A DNA stretch of 64,000 nt from Apoderus coryli (Eukaryota > Arthropoda > Insecta > Coleoptera > Attelabidae): positions 17,370,860-17,434,859 of the forward strand of contig OU452199.1 of the NCBI GenBank assembly GCA_911728435.2, read 5' to 3'. Positions 47,190-57,333 of the stretch are shown here, in pieces. The notes under the pieces are model-generated. The model worked only from the letters and a program-made list of their open reading frames with translations, did not search any database and was not told the DNA's origin. The position numbers and the translations under genes were made by a program. The first letter of the stretch is position 1. Each line of letters begins with the position of its first letter.

Positions 47190-48346
47190 TCGAAACCGAA
47201 TTTGGGTCTGAATAAGAGATTGTTGAAGGTGTATGTTGAAATCAAACCAAACGCTTAATTTGGAGATTTCATACTGTCAGCAATTAGACTACTAATTTAT
47301 AAACGTGTCTAGATACTTTAATTTTGTTAAAACTAAACTAAGAATGTGATTTTGGATTTGGATTTGGAGTTTTTTAATGTGTCTATCATCGCTATAGATT
47401 CTTTTAACATATTGTCACGATTAGAATTAGAAAGTAAGGGTTGAGCCTTAAAACTGTATATAGAGTTTAGAAAAGGGTTTGAATTTTATTGATTATGTTC
47501 TTTTGGTCTTGACGCTTGACTTGTAGAGCTACTTGGGAATCGCCCACGTACATCACGCTCACAAAAGAGGATCTTAATGATTCTCCCTCGTAAACGAGTG
47601 ACGACCTGTATTTGAACTGCGTCTCTCAGTAAATAGTTACTTGATTAGAGTGAGAAAACTATATTAAAATAAAATGGAAAGTCAAATATATGTTACTAAC
47701 TATTATTTATTTAATTATTTAAAGAATATACAAAAATCAATTTATTAAAAAACGACAAGTCTCAAAAATCAACAATTATAATATTTAAAAATTTGACCTT
47801 ATATAAAAATCAGCTGATCTTTCTCGGTAATTTTCAGTTTCAAAAAATGTTCAAAATTAGAATTAGAGTAATAATATAAATTCGCGTTAATTAACCGAAA
47901 ACTTAAAGACACTACTCGACGAGGAGGATTGTGCTTTTTGTCGCTTCTAAGACTCGAAGTTCACTTCCCAAAAGTTGGAGAGGAGACTCCATAAAAGAGA
48001 GTTTTGTGGTAAGAGAACCTGGCGGAGCTTTTGGAGACATGTGCTCCAACTCGGGGGAGACTTCACGCTCCCAGCTGCTACACATAAAAATCCCCCAAAA
48101 CTTGCTGTTACAACAATGTTTATAACTTTACTTTTTTCCACTATTTCGAATATCGACCAATAAAATTGTCTATTCCTGGCGTCGCATCCCTTGGGTAAAA
48201 AAATATTAATCAGCAATTTTTCTATTTCGTAGATACAATACCGATGTTAGAGTCATCAACTTTTATAAACTTTAATGAACTTTTATAAATTATTAATCAG
48301 CGAAAATACTTAGTTCGACCGGATGCAATAATTTTATTACAATATA
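47190..48346. other. Unassigned stretch
   Basis: Overlapping open frames at about 47931-48216 lie in a GC-richer patch but match nothing I know. Confidence 0.35.
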
Positions 48347-48987
48347 CCGGGTGTGACATCCCCGGACTCACGAAAAAATGTCCCCCATTTTTGCCTGTGC
48401 TGGGACGCTAATGGTGTCGACGTTTAAAAAAAAATTGTATTTGTATAGATCAAAAATTAAAATACAATGTTTGCCCAGGAGTTTGCTGTCGTTGAACCTT
48501 GTTATCCATTTGTTTGTTGTAGCTGGAAGTTCTGCCTTCATATCACTGGTACTTGCGAAGAGGGAGTCTGCTATCGTTTGGTTTGAAGTTGCTGACATCT
48601 CCGATTGCTGTTGTAAGGCGCCAAATTGGATGGTTCTGCTTACTCGTTATGTTCGACCATAGGCGTCCTCTTTATTGCATCGCATTGGTTGATTACGTTG
48701 TATCGAATCGTCTAGATGTGTAGTGTGTACACCGAATCGTTCGTTTTTCACTTGCATCTATTCAGCTCGACTGAAGGTTCATTGTACGAGATTTTCGTTA
48801 TCTGTGGTTCTTGTCTGGTGGCTATTCGAGTGCTCTGGAGATGTGTGATCGTTGCATGGGCGAACTTTTTCGTATTATTCGTCTTAGCCGTTGTTCTCAT
48901 TTCGTAACTTCGATCTCCGCTTTCCTCAGTGATTTAGTGATGGTTGCTGGTTGGCTGCTGATCATGTCGTAATGGGCGTTTGACACA
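48347..48987 (-). mobile_element. Possible 5' end of an LTR retrotransposon (LTR, primer site, start of gag)
   Basis: Read on the minus strand, a segment from about 48987 (TGTGTCAAACG) to 48627 (ACCATCCA) starts TG and ends CA. It contains an AATAAAG signal and is distinctly less AT-rich than its flanks. It is followed at once by TTTGGCGCC, which resembles a tRNA primer-binding site. An ATG at 48598 opens a frame (MSATSNQTIADSLFASTS) that would be the start of gag. The copy breaks off by about 48347. No second LTR is present, and I recognise no domain, so the assignment rests on layout. Confidence 0.35.
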
Positions 48988-49236
48988 GTAGGTAATGCAA
49001 AAAAGAAAAAGAAACATATTAATACATGCTCTTATTTAAATATTTGACTGTTAAAACTAAATATAATATTAAATTAATTATTTGTAGAACTCCCGCGTGC
49101 CCATTTTTGGCACCTCTATGGAAATTATTGAATTAATTTCCATAATATATGTACTAATGTATTATTCTGAGTATAACATTGTAAGGAAAAATAAGACATA
49201 TTTTTTATCTTATCGTTATAAAATATTTAGTTTCAC
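48988..49236. other. AT-rich spacer
   Basis: Nothing recognised. Confidence 0.4.
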
Positions 49237-49490
49237 CTTAGCGAGGTATGTTGAAATGGCTTGTTTCTCACATGATTTGCTATAATTTTCTTTAGAATAT
49301 TATGTTGATCTCTCAGCATATTTAGAATGTCGTCTGGAATTAACGGTTTTTGGAAATAAAACCTCAGTTCTTGTCGGTCTGTCGGCTGTGGAATAATTGT
49401 AGTTTTGAAGTTGTAGTTTAGCATGGAAATTGTGATTTGTGAAAACCATTTTTGGAGATAGCTGAGATCAGGATCTCCCTTTTGGAATTA
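49237..49490 (-). CDS. Unrecognised coding-like segment ending at a splice donor
   Basis: On the minus strand the frame reads KGDPDLSYLQKWFSQITISM, then a TTIIPQPTDRQELRFYFQKP block and ILNMLRDQHNILKKIIANHV. It stops being coding-like at CTAAG|GTGAAA (donor at 49236). The composition looks like ordinary protein, not AT-driven noise. Just upstream (49610-49500), a second open block (LDLSNILPLIIHARINELEK) ends in TAA, so either a deletion separates them or they are two exons or a pseudogene. I do not recognise the protein. Confidence 0.3.
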
Positions 49491-49624
49491 TTATTTTTTA
49501 AATTCTTTTGGAAATGCTGCCCGAAAAGTTATTTGCTTGATCGACAGCACATTTTTCAAGTTCATTTATTCGTGCATGTATTATCAATGGTAGTATGTTA
49601 CTCAAATCCAGAGTTGCAAAATTA

Positions 49625-50144
49625 AAGTTAAATAGTTTGTATTAAGTTAAATAAATATATATTATATATGTTTCACTATAATAATCCATTATTCTGGAAG
49701 TCAGCAACTCTCTCATTGATAATACATTTTGTTTTTAAAATTATATTTTCCCATAATTCCTAGTAAAAACAAAAAAAATATTAATAACATTCTACTAAAA
49801 TTATCAAAGTAATATTTCTGATATTAACCTGTTTTTATGTTTCAATTTCTAACACACACATACAATAATTTGCCCGTCGTGGTGTTAGCCAATATTGTAT
49901 ATATTTTGTCTTGCTTTCTACATATGTACATAACAATTTCGATAGCAAGGGCAGGCTGATAACTTTCTTAAAATACAATTCCAACTATAATATTACAAAA
50001 TTTGAGAGAGAATTGGTCGTGTTATGTTAAGAATCATACGTTAAAAACTTATACGACCTGTGCTGCTTTATACCAAAATGAGGATAAAAATGGAAAACAA
50101 TAAATTAGAAATGGGTTTGTTTAACAAAACAAGACTTAAATTCC
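49625..50144. other. AT-rich spacer
   Basis: Nothing recognised. Confidence 0.4.
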
Positions 50145-50244
50145 GAGAGTTTGCCTGTCAACCACTATACTTTCACCAGACGGCCGTTTCGTCGATCCAC
50201 GACTCATCAGTGGTGATCGGTCAGTAGTTGACAGCGAAACTCTC
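50145..50244 (-). ncRNA. Canonical type I hammerhead ribozyme in a long hairpin
   Basis: On the minus strand CTGATGA (50210-50204) is followed directly by stem II GTCG/CGAC with loop TGGAT, and then by GAAAC (50190-50186). The self-complementary stem III ACGGCCGT and the GTC cleavage triplet (50181-50179) come next. Stem I is TCACCA/TGGTGA, then an internal loop, then CTGTCAAC/GTTGACAG and GAGAGTTT/AAACTCTC, all perfectly paired. Every conserved hammerhead base is present. The minimal stem III suggests cleavage as a dimer, as reported for Penelope-like elements. The Penelope-like coding relic downstream is on the opposite strand. Confidence 0.85.
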
Positions 50245-50329
50245 GTAAATAATGTGGTATATACCCCACACGGTACAGAGATGTAAAAAAATGTGTTTGG
50301 TGACAGAGAATTTTAAAAACTCAACCCGA

Positions 50330-50990
50330 AGATTTGGCTTAGATATGTTGACAATAAATTCATAATGTGAAACCATTAATCAAAGATTAAAGACCGAAGA
50401 AGAGCTTGGTATTCATACTATAATGTCAAGCCATAGAACATGTCACAACTGACTATATCTCGACCACCACCGAACTGTAACAATAATCAGAGCCAGAAAA
50501 CCACCAAATTAATGCTGGATAGGGGCACATGAATTTGTGAACCAAACCACATTAGGGAAGAACTTAAGCATCTTGAAAAGACAGTATTAACTAATGTTTA
50601 CCAAAAAATACAATTTACGGAAAGGTTTGTACAAGTTCTTAGAAATTAAGCCGTAAAAATCCACAATTGGGGAGTCTCTAATTCGACAAATATCAAAGAT
50701 CCACTAACTTCATATGAGGTATACCACGTGCCATTTTCATGTAAGTGAGTGCACGTTGGGACTAAAACTCTATTAACACCAATGTGATGAACACAAACAG
50801 CACTGCTGCCTCTGCCATACAAACAAATCTAAATTTCCGGAACAATCATAAGCCAACTTCAATACAGCAGAGCCCAACCACAACAACATTTACCCATATT
50901 CAACCCCTTTAGGCTGCATAGCAGATTCGAAACTACCAACGGCAAACTGATGGCGAAACAAGGTACCTCACTTTACATTTAGTTTTTATA
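50330..50990 (+). pseudogene. Penelope-like element relic (RT tail and GIY-YIG endonuclease)
   Basis: In shifting plus-strand frames I read EPNHIREELKHLEKTVLTN, IQFTERFVQVLRN, then YEVYHVPFSC and VHVGTKT. These correspond to the linker after Penelope-like RT and to the GVYxIPC...YIGxT core of the GIY-YIG endonuclease. Many stops are present. The hammerhead motif at 50145-50244 lies upstream on the other strand, as expected if this copy carried an inverted 5' end. Confidence 0.6.
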
Positions 50991-51344
50991 CGTCACGTTA
51001 AAATTTAATTATTTTTCAAAATAACTCTATGAACTTTATATAATACTACGAATATTGCTCCTATTCATTTCATATAATATTAGCGACAACCCCAATTAAA
51101 TATCGTCAAATAATTTTTACCTAAGAAATCAATTTCACACAGTGAGGATCACATACATTATTTAGTGGGTTTCGTGCTTTTTTATTCGAGGATAAGTAAA
51201 GTCACGTGTTTTGATTTAGTCCGCGAATCAATTCTAACCATGATCTTTTAAATGTTGTTTTCCCAGAGCTATCAGTGCAAAGGTCTTTTATAAAATAATT
51301 TACAAGCATATTACCTACTTCATGTTACAAATTTACCACCGACA

Positions 51345-51608
51345 ATGCCGTTTCCATCAACAACCTTTGTATATTTAAGTTATGTTGCTATGGTGATGTG
51401 TGCCGCCCCCATCATTTGGACAGTGACAAATGATAGACAAAGGGTAACCGGAGGGCTGTATGGTTTTACATATGCAGCGACACTCATTTGTCTACTCCGT
51501 TACTACATTTCTAACTTTGTAGGGAGTTCTTCTGACTATACCCGCCAGACGGGACTTTCTATTTTGTTTTGCGTTGGGGGTGGGAATATTAAGTCATTGA
51601 AGTATTAA
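51345..51608 (+). CDS. Unrecognised 87-residue open frame with two hydrophobic segments
   Basis: The frame starts at ATG 51345 (MPFPSTTFVYLSYVAMVMC). It has hydrophobic stretches at residues about 7-26 and 38-56 separated by a charged NDRQR loop, suggesting a small two-pass membrane protein or an exon of one. It is less AT-rich than the flanks. After about residue 66 the sequence loses character, so a splice donor may lie there. I recognise no family, and a chance frame remains possible. Confidence 0.25.
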   Translation: MPFPSTTFVYLSYVAMVMCAAPIIWTVTNDRQRVTGGLYGFTYAATLICLLRYYISNFVGSSSDYTRQTGLSILFCVGGGNIKSLKY

Positions 51609-51819
51609 AAGCTGTAAAGGGAATCTGCATTTGAATATCTTTTTATATTAAGTGTTTCTGATATCCAATCCAACAGAATTATAATAATAAAAAAATAATA
51701 CACTAAAATATGAGGTTAGATAATATTAACAATCAATCTTCGGTTAATTGTGTCCTTAAGCAATAATTTCTCGAAACATGAATTGTCGGTATAGGACAAA
51801 AATAAACAAAAGTCTAAAC

Positions 51820-51866
51820 TTTAGCCAACGTTTCGTTTATTATACATAAACTTCTTCAGGGCTAAA
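51820..51866 (-). ncRNA. Hammerhead ribozyme motif (left arm)
   Basis: Minus-strand copy of 53817-53863, in the same sense as the element's coding region. Confidence 0.6.
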
Positions 51867-52278
51867 ACAAAATACCATGACAACAAAAGCGTACAAGAAA
51901 ATTACAAAGTAATACCTTGTCTAGTCGTTCATATTATATAAAACAATAAAGTCATTTTCAACCTAATTGAATACACATAACAAATAATTTGATCAACACA
52001 ATACGAATAAATAAAGAACTTTATCACATTTCAGTGGTAGAAAATTCTTAATGATATACATCGTCGTTGTTCTTAATTTAAGTAGCCTTATAAAAAAAAT
52101 TACAACTAAAAAACATAAATATATCCTATCTCGGATTATACTTGTATACAGTCAGGCCAAATTTCAGTGTACATTATTTTATATTACCATTCATTCACAA
52201 ACTCAAATGAACAGCAATCACAGTGCTTCTTCCCAACACAACTTCCCTGATCTGTTAATAGTATTCAATTTTAACATT

Positions 52279-52656
52279 TTAATTTGTGAGTAGAGCAGAG
52301 TAAATGATGCTTAGGTTCATTGTGTCAGTTCTAAAATTGACCGATTTTTCTTTAAATTTGTTGATGTGGAGCATCTCTGATAATGCTCTCTTTTTATAAT
52401 TAGTCTCGCGGTCCAAAATGCTTGTGTTATCAAAGTCGAAACAGTGATTTGTTTCGAAGTGGTGGTTTGACAGGGCTGTTTTTGTACTTGGGTCTAGCTT
52501 GTCTGGGCGGCAATCATTAGCGTGTTGTTTAAGTCTTTGATGTAATCTATTCTTTGTCATACCAATGTAAATCTTTTCACAATCCTTACACGGTATGGAG
52601 TATACTACTTCAGAAATACTCTGTCTAGGGTTCCTATCCTTCAAGCCTGTGAACAA
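52279..52656 (-). pseudogene. Penelope-like GIY-YIG endonuclease domain
   Basis: The 125-residue open frame reads VVYSIPCKDCEKIYIGMTKN, then LHQRLKQHANDC, KTALSNHHFETNH and ILDRETNYKKRALSEMLHI. The VYSIPC...IYIGMT pair and the following R and H residues define the GIY-YIG nuclease that nicks the target in Penelope-like elements. The frame is intact to its stop (NLSIIYSALLTN). The link to the RT part is broken at about 52660-53030, where only scraps (NRILSLSHPKFHEKNF) remain. Confidence 0.8.
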
Positions 52657-53034
52657 ATTCTGTACTTTTTTCTTTGACTACGTTACGATATTAGAATTAG
52701 GGGTCTGTAAGCATTTGACCAATTTATTGCTAAGTCCACTTACTTGGGGGATTTTCAGGTATTTCTTGTGTTTGGCATCCGACAAGTTTTCCGGATGTCA
52801 GTCATGATTATTATGTAAAATAAAATTAACAATGTTTTTTGGGTAGCCATTTTCATAATTTCATTAAAATTCTTTTCATGAAATTTAGGGTGGGACAAGC
52901 TGAGAATTCTATTTTTGAAAGATTTAATAACAGCTATCTTCTGATGCAAATGGTGGGTAGATTTGAAGTTAAGAATCTTGGTCGATGAAGTCGACTTTCG
53001 GTACCAATCAGTTATGAGTAGGTTAGTAGTGTCT

Positions 53035-53286
53035 TTAATAACTAAAGTACCTATCTAAGAAGGGGATCGATTTGTTTTTTTCCATTTCGAAAGTGAATTG
53101 TAGATTATTATTGTAACTATTGAAATGTTGTAAGGTTATTGTTTCTTGATGTTTAGGAATACAAGTGATGATATCATCAACATAAATAAATAGAAAAGGT
53201 AAGTTGAACGGTAGGCTCGGAATCACACTACTTAGAAGTTCATGCATACATAAATTCGCCAATATGGGAGACAAAGGGTTACCCAT
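53035..53286 (-). pseudogene. Penelope-like reverse transcriptase core fragment
   Basis: The frame begins MGNPLSPILANLCMHEL, the motif B region. YVDD follows at 53173-53184, then HFNSYNNNLQFTFEMEKN and SIPFLDRYFSY. These are RT motifs B, C and D/E of Penelope-like elements, with the catalytic aspartates kept. The fingers domain upstream is missing because the inverted arm begins near 53350. Confidence 0.8.
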
Positions 53287-53816
53287 TGCACTACCAAACG
53301 TTTGTGAATAGAATTTGTTATCAAATGAAAAATAACTGTGGTCAAAGATGAAACTGACACAATGAACCTAAGCATCATTTACTCTGCTCTAATCACAAAT
53401 TAAAATGTTAAAATTGAATACTATTAACAGATCAGGGAAGTTGTGTTGGGAACAAGCACTGTGATTGCTGTTCTTCTGGGTTTGTGAATGAATGGTAATA
53501 TAAAATAATGTACACTGAAATTTGGCCTGACTGTATACAAGTATAATCCGAGGTAGGATATATTTATGTTTTTTAGTTGTAATTTTTTTATAAGGCTACT
53601 TAAATTAAGAACAATGACGATGTATATCATTAAGAATTTTCTACCACTGAAATGTGATAAAGTTATTTATTTATTCGTATTGTGTTGATCAAATTATTTG
53701 TTATGTGTATTCAATTAGGTTGAAAAAGACTTTATTGTTTTATATAATATGAACGACCAGACAAGGTATATTACTTTGTAATTTTCTTGTACGCTTTTGT
53801 TGTCATGGTATTTTGT

Positions 53817-53863
53817 TTTAGCCCTGAAGAAGTTTATGTATAATAAACGAAACGTTGGCTAAA
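53817..53863 (+). ncRNA. Hammerhead ribozyme motif (right arm)
   Basis: Stem I is TTTAGCC/GGCTAAA (7 bp). The box CTGAAGA at 53824-53830 is followed by one extra A, then stem II GTTTAT/ATAAAC with loop GTATA, GAAAC, and stem III ACGT with a GTT cleavage triplet. Confidence 0.65.
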
Positions 53864-53928
53864 GTTTAGACTTTTGTTTATTTTTGTCCTATACCGACAA
53901 TTCATGTTTCGAGAAATATTAACAATGT

Positions 53929-54426
53929 TTGTAATCAATGTTTCATTTAGCCACATATTCAATAAGCCATTAATATTAAATTTGGGATATTAATACCAGA
54001 CAACAATGAATATAATTTGAAAAGAGCAAGGCATCAATTTTTTGAATATTGTTTTTCTAATTAATCAAACCAAATTCAAACAAATGAAAAAACACAAACT
54101 ATATTTAATAAAAAATCTTTTTCGTATCAAAACAATTCTTATACCTGCCACCTGCTTTGTTCTAAATGGCATTCTGGAAGAAACTGGCTCATAGAGAAAA
54201 CTAAGAAATATTTGAGTTATTGAAAAAATAGTAAATTCGGTGTTTGCAGCTCGACGATGACTACTGTGGGAACTAAAAATGTATAGGACGTTAAATATAA
54301 TAATGTACATAAATGAATAAGGAATTAAATTGCAACAATAAATATATTATTTTTTATTTATTTAATACTAATAATGATAAATAATATTGTCTTCATCTGT
54401 AGAATAAAAGTTTATCATAAAAATTA
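53929..54426. other. AT-rich spacer
   Basis: Nothing recognised. Confidence 0.4.
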
Positions 54427-55423
54427 TACCGGGTGCCCCACCGAGAAGGAATTCGATCGATTATGAAGAAACTACATGGTAGACCAATCTGAAAATCTAG
54501 TTTAGTACTTAGGTCGACGGGACCAATTCGGCTAAAATGTTTTCAAGAATCTAGCACTACCGGTTATACCGGAAATGGGTTTCTTATTTCAAATACAACT
54601 CTATATAAATTATATTTTTTTTTGGATTTTCCTTGTAATTCTAAACATATTTCCTGCACACTATGTTGTACATATCGCCAGCCGTTTTAGAAATATTTGA
54701 AATTTTATGTAAAAAATTACGTTTTCAGAATAAAGAATAATAACAATTTTTTATTATATGAAAGCTTTAATAATTTAATTTGTTGGAATATCCTAGGAGA
54801 TATAGACCTACTTTAGGCGCGTACGTATATTTTTTTAGTAAATATTAATATAGGGTATTTGAAAAAAAGGGTAAAAAATCAAATTGAAAAAAGTGTCATA
54901 ATTCAAAATTTTTAAAAAACAACCACCCATTTTATATTTTTTTTATTTTTTTGCATCAAAAATAAGGGCAAGTTTATAAAAGGATGTCTATCCAAAAAAC
55001 TGATAGTTTTCAAAATATTGGCAATTTTACATTTTTCTATTACAATATAGTGATATGAATTTGAAATTTAAATGATTTTAGTTGGCCATGATGGCTTTAA
55101 ATAGCAAATAAATATGTCACTTGGCAAAAATAATCAACAATTATGACAAATTGTAGTAGTAGTAATCATGGCGGGCGTAAAAATTATACTAACGAATACT
55201 ATCTAAATGTGTTTATTATTTATGGATAATGTGACAGAGTGATAACAAGAACGTGTGAGAACATTTGCTACCAAATACCCAGGAAAACATAAACCATCAC
55301 CAAAAGTTGTTAAATATTAATACATATTTTCGAAAATTTCGAGTCTGTGAAGAATTTGATTAACTAATAACGTGAACGGATGATACAAACTTATCTAAGG
55401 TCAACTCATAAAAAAAATTACTT

Positions 55424-55815
55424 TAACAAATGTTCAAAATTTGGACCTTGAAATTCTAAACACTTTTCACATCTTAAAATTAATTGTTCATGTGTTGCCC
55501 GCCGAATAGATGGTTGACTCAAATTGGCAAATGAACTCTTTGCATACAGCCCTCTTTAGTGGTCAAATGCCTGCGGTACATTTTATTTTTGATCGTCCCC
55601 CAGATATAATAATCGATCGCGTTTAGAAGTCCAGACTCCACTGCAAATTTTCGCAGAGATGTCGTAGGATATGCCGTGAAGTACCTCCGTTTTATTTTTG
55701 TCTTTACGGACCCAAAATTTTTGAAATTATCTATTATCCGTTTAACAACTTTTGGTGATGGCTTGTGTTTTTCTGGGTACCTGGCAGCAAATGTATCACA
55801 CGTTTGTGACATCAC
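55424..55815 (-). pseudogene. Deleted mariner-type transposase (N-terminus fused to C-terminus)
   Basis: The minus-strand frame from 55815 reads CDTFAARYPEKHKPSPKVVK and NFKNFGSVKTKIKRR, an N-terminal HTH of DUF4817 type. It then jumps to AIDYYIWGTIKNKMYRR, the segment holding the third catalytic position. After a frameshift, TINFKM-like noise gives way in the correct frame to CEKCLEFQGPNFEHLLK before the stop at 55424. The two catalytic aspartates before it are deleted. The same N-terminus recurs in the left arm (plus strand, 55240-55315). Confidence 0.65.
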
Positions 55816-56228
55816 TCTGTCACATTATCCATAAATAATAAACACATTTAGATAGTATGCGAGAGTATAATTTATTTATACGCCAGCCATGATTATTACT
55901 ACTAATTAATATCTACAATTTGTCATAATTGTTGATTATTTTTGGCAAGTGTCATATTTATTTGCTATCTAAAGCTATCATGGCCAACTAAAATCAATTA
56001 AATTTCAAATTCATATGACTATTGTAGTAGAAAAATGCCCTTATTTTTGATGCAAAAAAATAAAAAAAAATAAAATGGGGGGTTGCCATTTAAAAATTTT
56101 GCATTTAGACACTTTTTTCGATTTGATTTTTACCCTTTTTTCAAATACCGTGTATAAATATTTACTAAAAAATATACGTAGGCGCTTAAAGTAGGTCTAT
56201 ATCTCCTAGGATATTCTAACAAATTATA

Positions 56229-56325
56229 GTATATTAAGTATTGAGAACAGTAAGTGTAGTTTACCGATCGACGACAATGTTTGGAGGAGATCGGTAAACT
56301 ACTTACTGTTTGAGATGCTTATACT
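56229..56325. repeat. 97-bp foldback hairpin
   Basis: The arms of about 38-43 bp pair from TAGTATA at both ends to TTTACCGATC / GATCGGTAAA around a 19-base loop. It abuts the Crypton-like segment. Confidence 0.75.
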
Positions 56326-56842
56326 ATTTTTTGTACGATCGAAATAGCTGAAATTGCAATTTTAATATTTTTAATAATTATTATTTTCAATTAAATACAA
56401 ATTCAGGTTAGCTGAATACCCTCTACAAAGTTGCAGTTGAACGTTGCCATGGAACTAATTGTTATTGTTATGATTGTTATCGTATTTTTTATGTCATGTA
56501 TCTGTCAGAACTTATTTAAATAAGTATTATTATTGAAAATGAGTGACTTTGAATGTGAATCTCTTGATGAAGCATGGAATGTTGGAATAGCCGCTATAAT
56601 TCCAGAGAACGGTATGAAAATGCTTATAATGCCTAATGCCATTTAATATACAATTTTAAAAATCAAAATAATGACGTCAGCATAAATGCGCAATGATATA
56701 CCGTCGTGAATTTACTTACCGTTCTCTGAACGGTAAGTGAATTACTTACCGTCGTGTTTGGGTTGTCAGCCAGTAAATGTCACTTACTGTCATAAAGACA
56801 GACACGGTAAACAATCAAAAAAGGTCGGTCGTACAAAAAAAT
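56326..56842 (+). mobile_element. Non-autonomous Crypton-like segment nested in the right arm
   Basis: The insertion splits the arm between AACAAATTA and AATTATTAAAG; the uninterrupted version is present in the left arm. The ends carry TTTTTTGTACGA and its inverse. A short frame (MSDFECESLDEAWNVGIAAI, then IPE and in another frame RYENAYNA) resembles the N-terminus that precedes tyrosine recombinases of Crypton/KIAA1958 type. The motif ACGGTAAG / CTTACCGT recurs several times in both orientations. The recombinase itself is absent. Confidence 0.4.
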
Positions 56843-57333
56843 TATTAAAGCATCCATATAATAAAAAATTGTTATTATTCTTTATTCTGAAAACGTAATT
56901 TTTGACATAAAATTTTAAATATTTCGAAAACGGCTGGCGATAGGTACAACATAGTATGCATAAAATATGTTTGAATTACAAGGAGGAAATCCAAAAAACA
57001 TAATTTATATAGGGTCGTATTTGAAATAAGGAAGTTGACACCCATTTCCGGTATAACCGGACGTGCTAGATTCTTGAAAACATTTTAGCCGAATTGTCCC
57101 CATCGACCTAAGTACTACACCTGATTTTCAGATTGTTCCACAGTGTAGTTATAATCGATCGAATCCCTTCCCGTTGGGACACCCGGTATAGTTATACAAA
57201 TTAACACGAATGCATAATAATATATAAACTTAACTTGTTAGATTATTATATTTCATTGGTAAGTCAAAACTAGAACCCCAGAGTGGGGTTAGTTGTGACA
57301 CCGTTGGGGTTAGTTGTGACATGGTCTGATAGT

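Larger units (their letters stand above)
51767..53925 (-). mobile_element. Penelope-like element with inverted terminal arms of about 570 bp
   Basis: The arms at 51767-52335 and 53350-53925 are inverted copies of high identity. They include the end of the coding region, the 3' UTR and a hammerhead motif. Between them, on the minus strand, lie the reverse transcriptase and GIY-YIG parts. The 12-mer AATATTAACAAT occurs at the right edge (53917-53928) and at 51722-51733, about 35 bases outside the left edge, perhaps a displaced target duplication. The RT N-terminal part is absent. Confidence 0.8.
54429..57186. mobile_element. Long-armed foldback mariner-type element with a nested insertion
   Basis: The ends are CCGGGTGCCCCACCGAGAAG and the inverted CCGGGTGTCCCAACGGGAAG, with TA at 54427-54428 and 57187-57188. 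The inverted arms are about 890 bp (54429-55315 and 55735-57186, the latter lengthened by a 0.6-kb insertion at 56228-56842). The arms even include the start of the transposase gene, so both ends carry it. Only a deleted transposase remains in the centre. Confidence 0.8.

Noticed and set aside
47931..48216. Overlapping 62- to 89-codon open frames on both strands
   Set aside because: Overlap in several frames of a GC-richer patch is expected by chance, and no domain or splice structure is visible.
48347..48400. Possible second LTR start (TGTCACACCCGG on the minus strand)
   Set aside because: It does not match the proposed LTR at 48627-48987, so it cannot be its partner.
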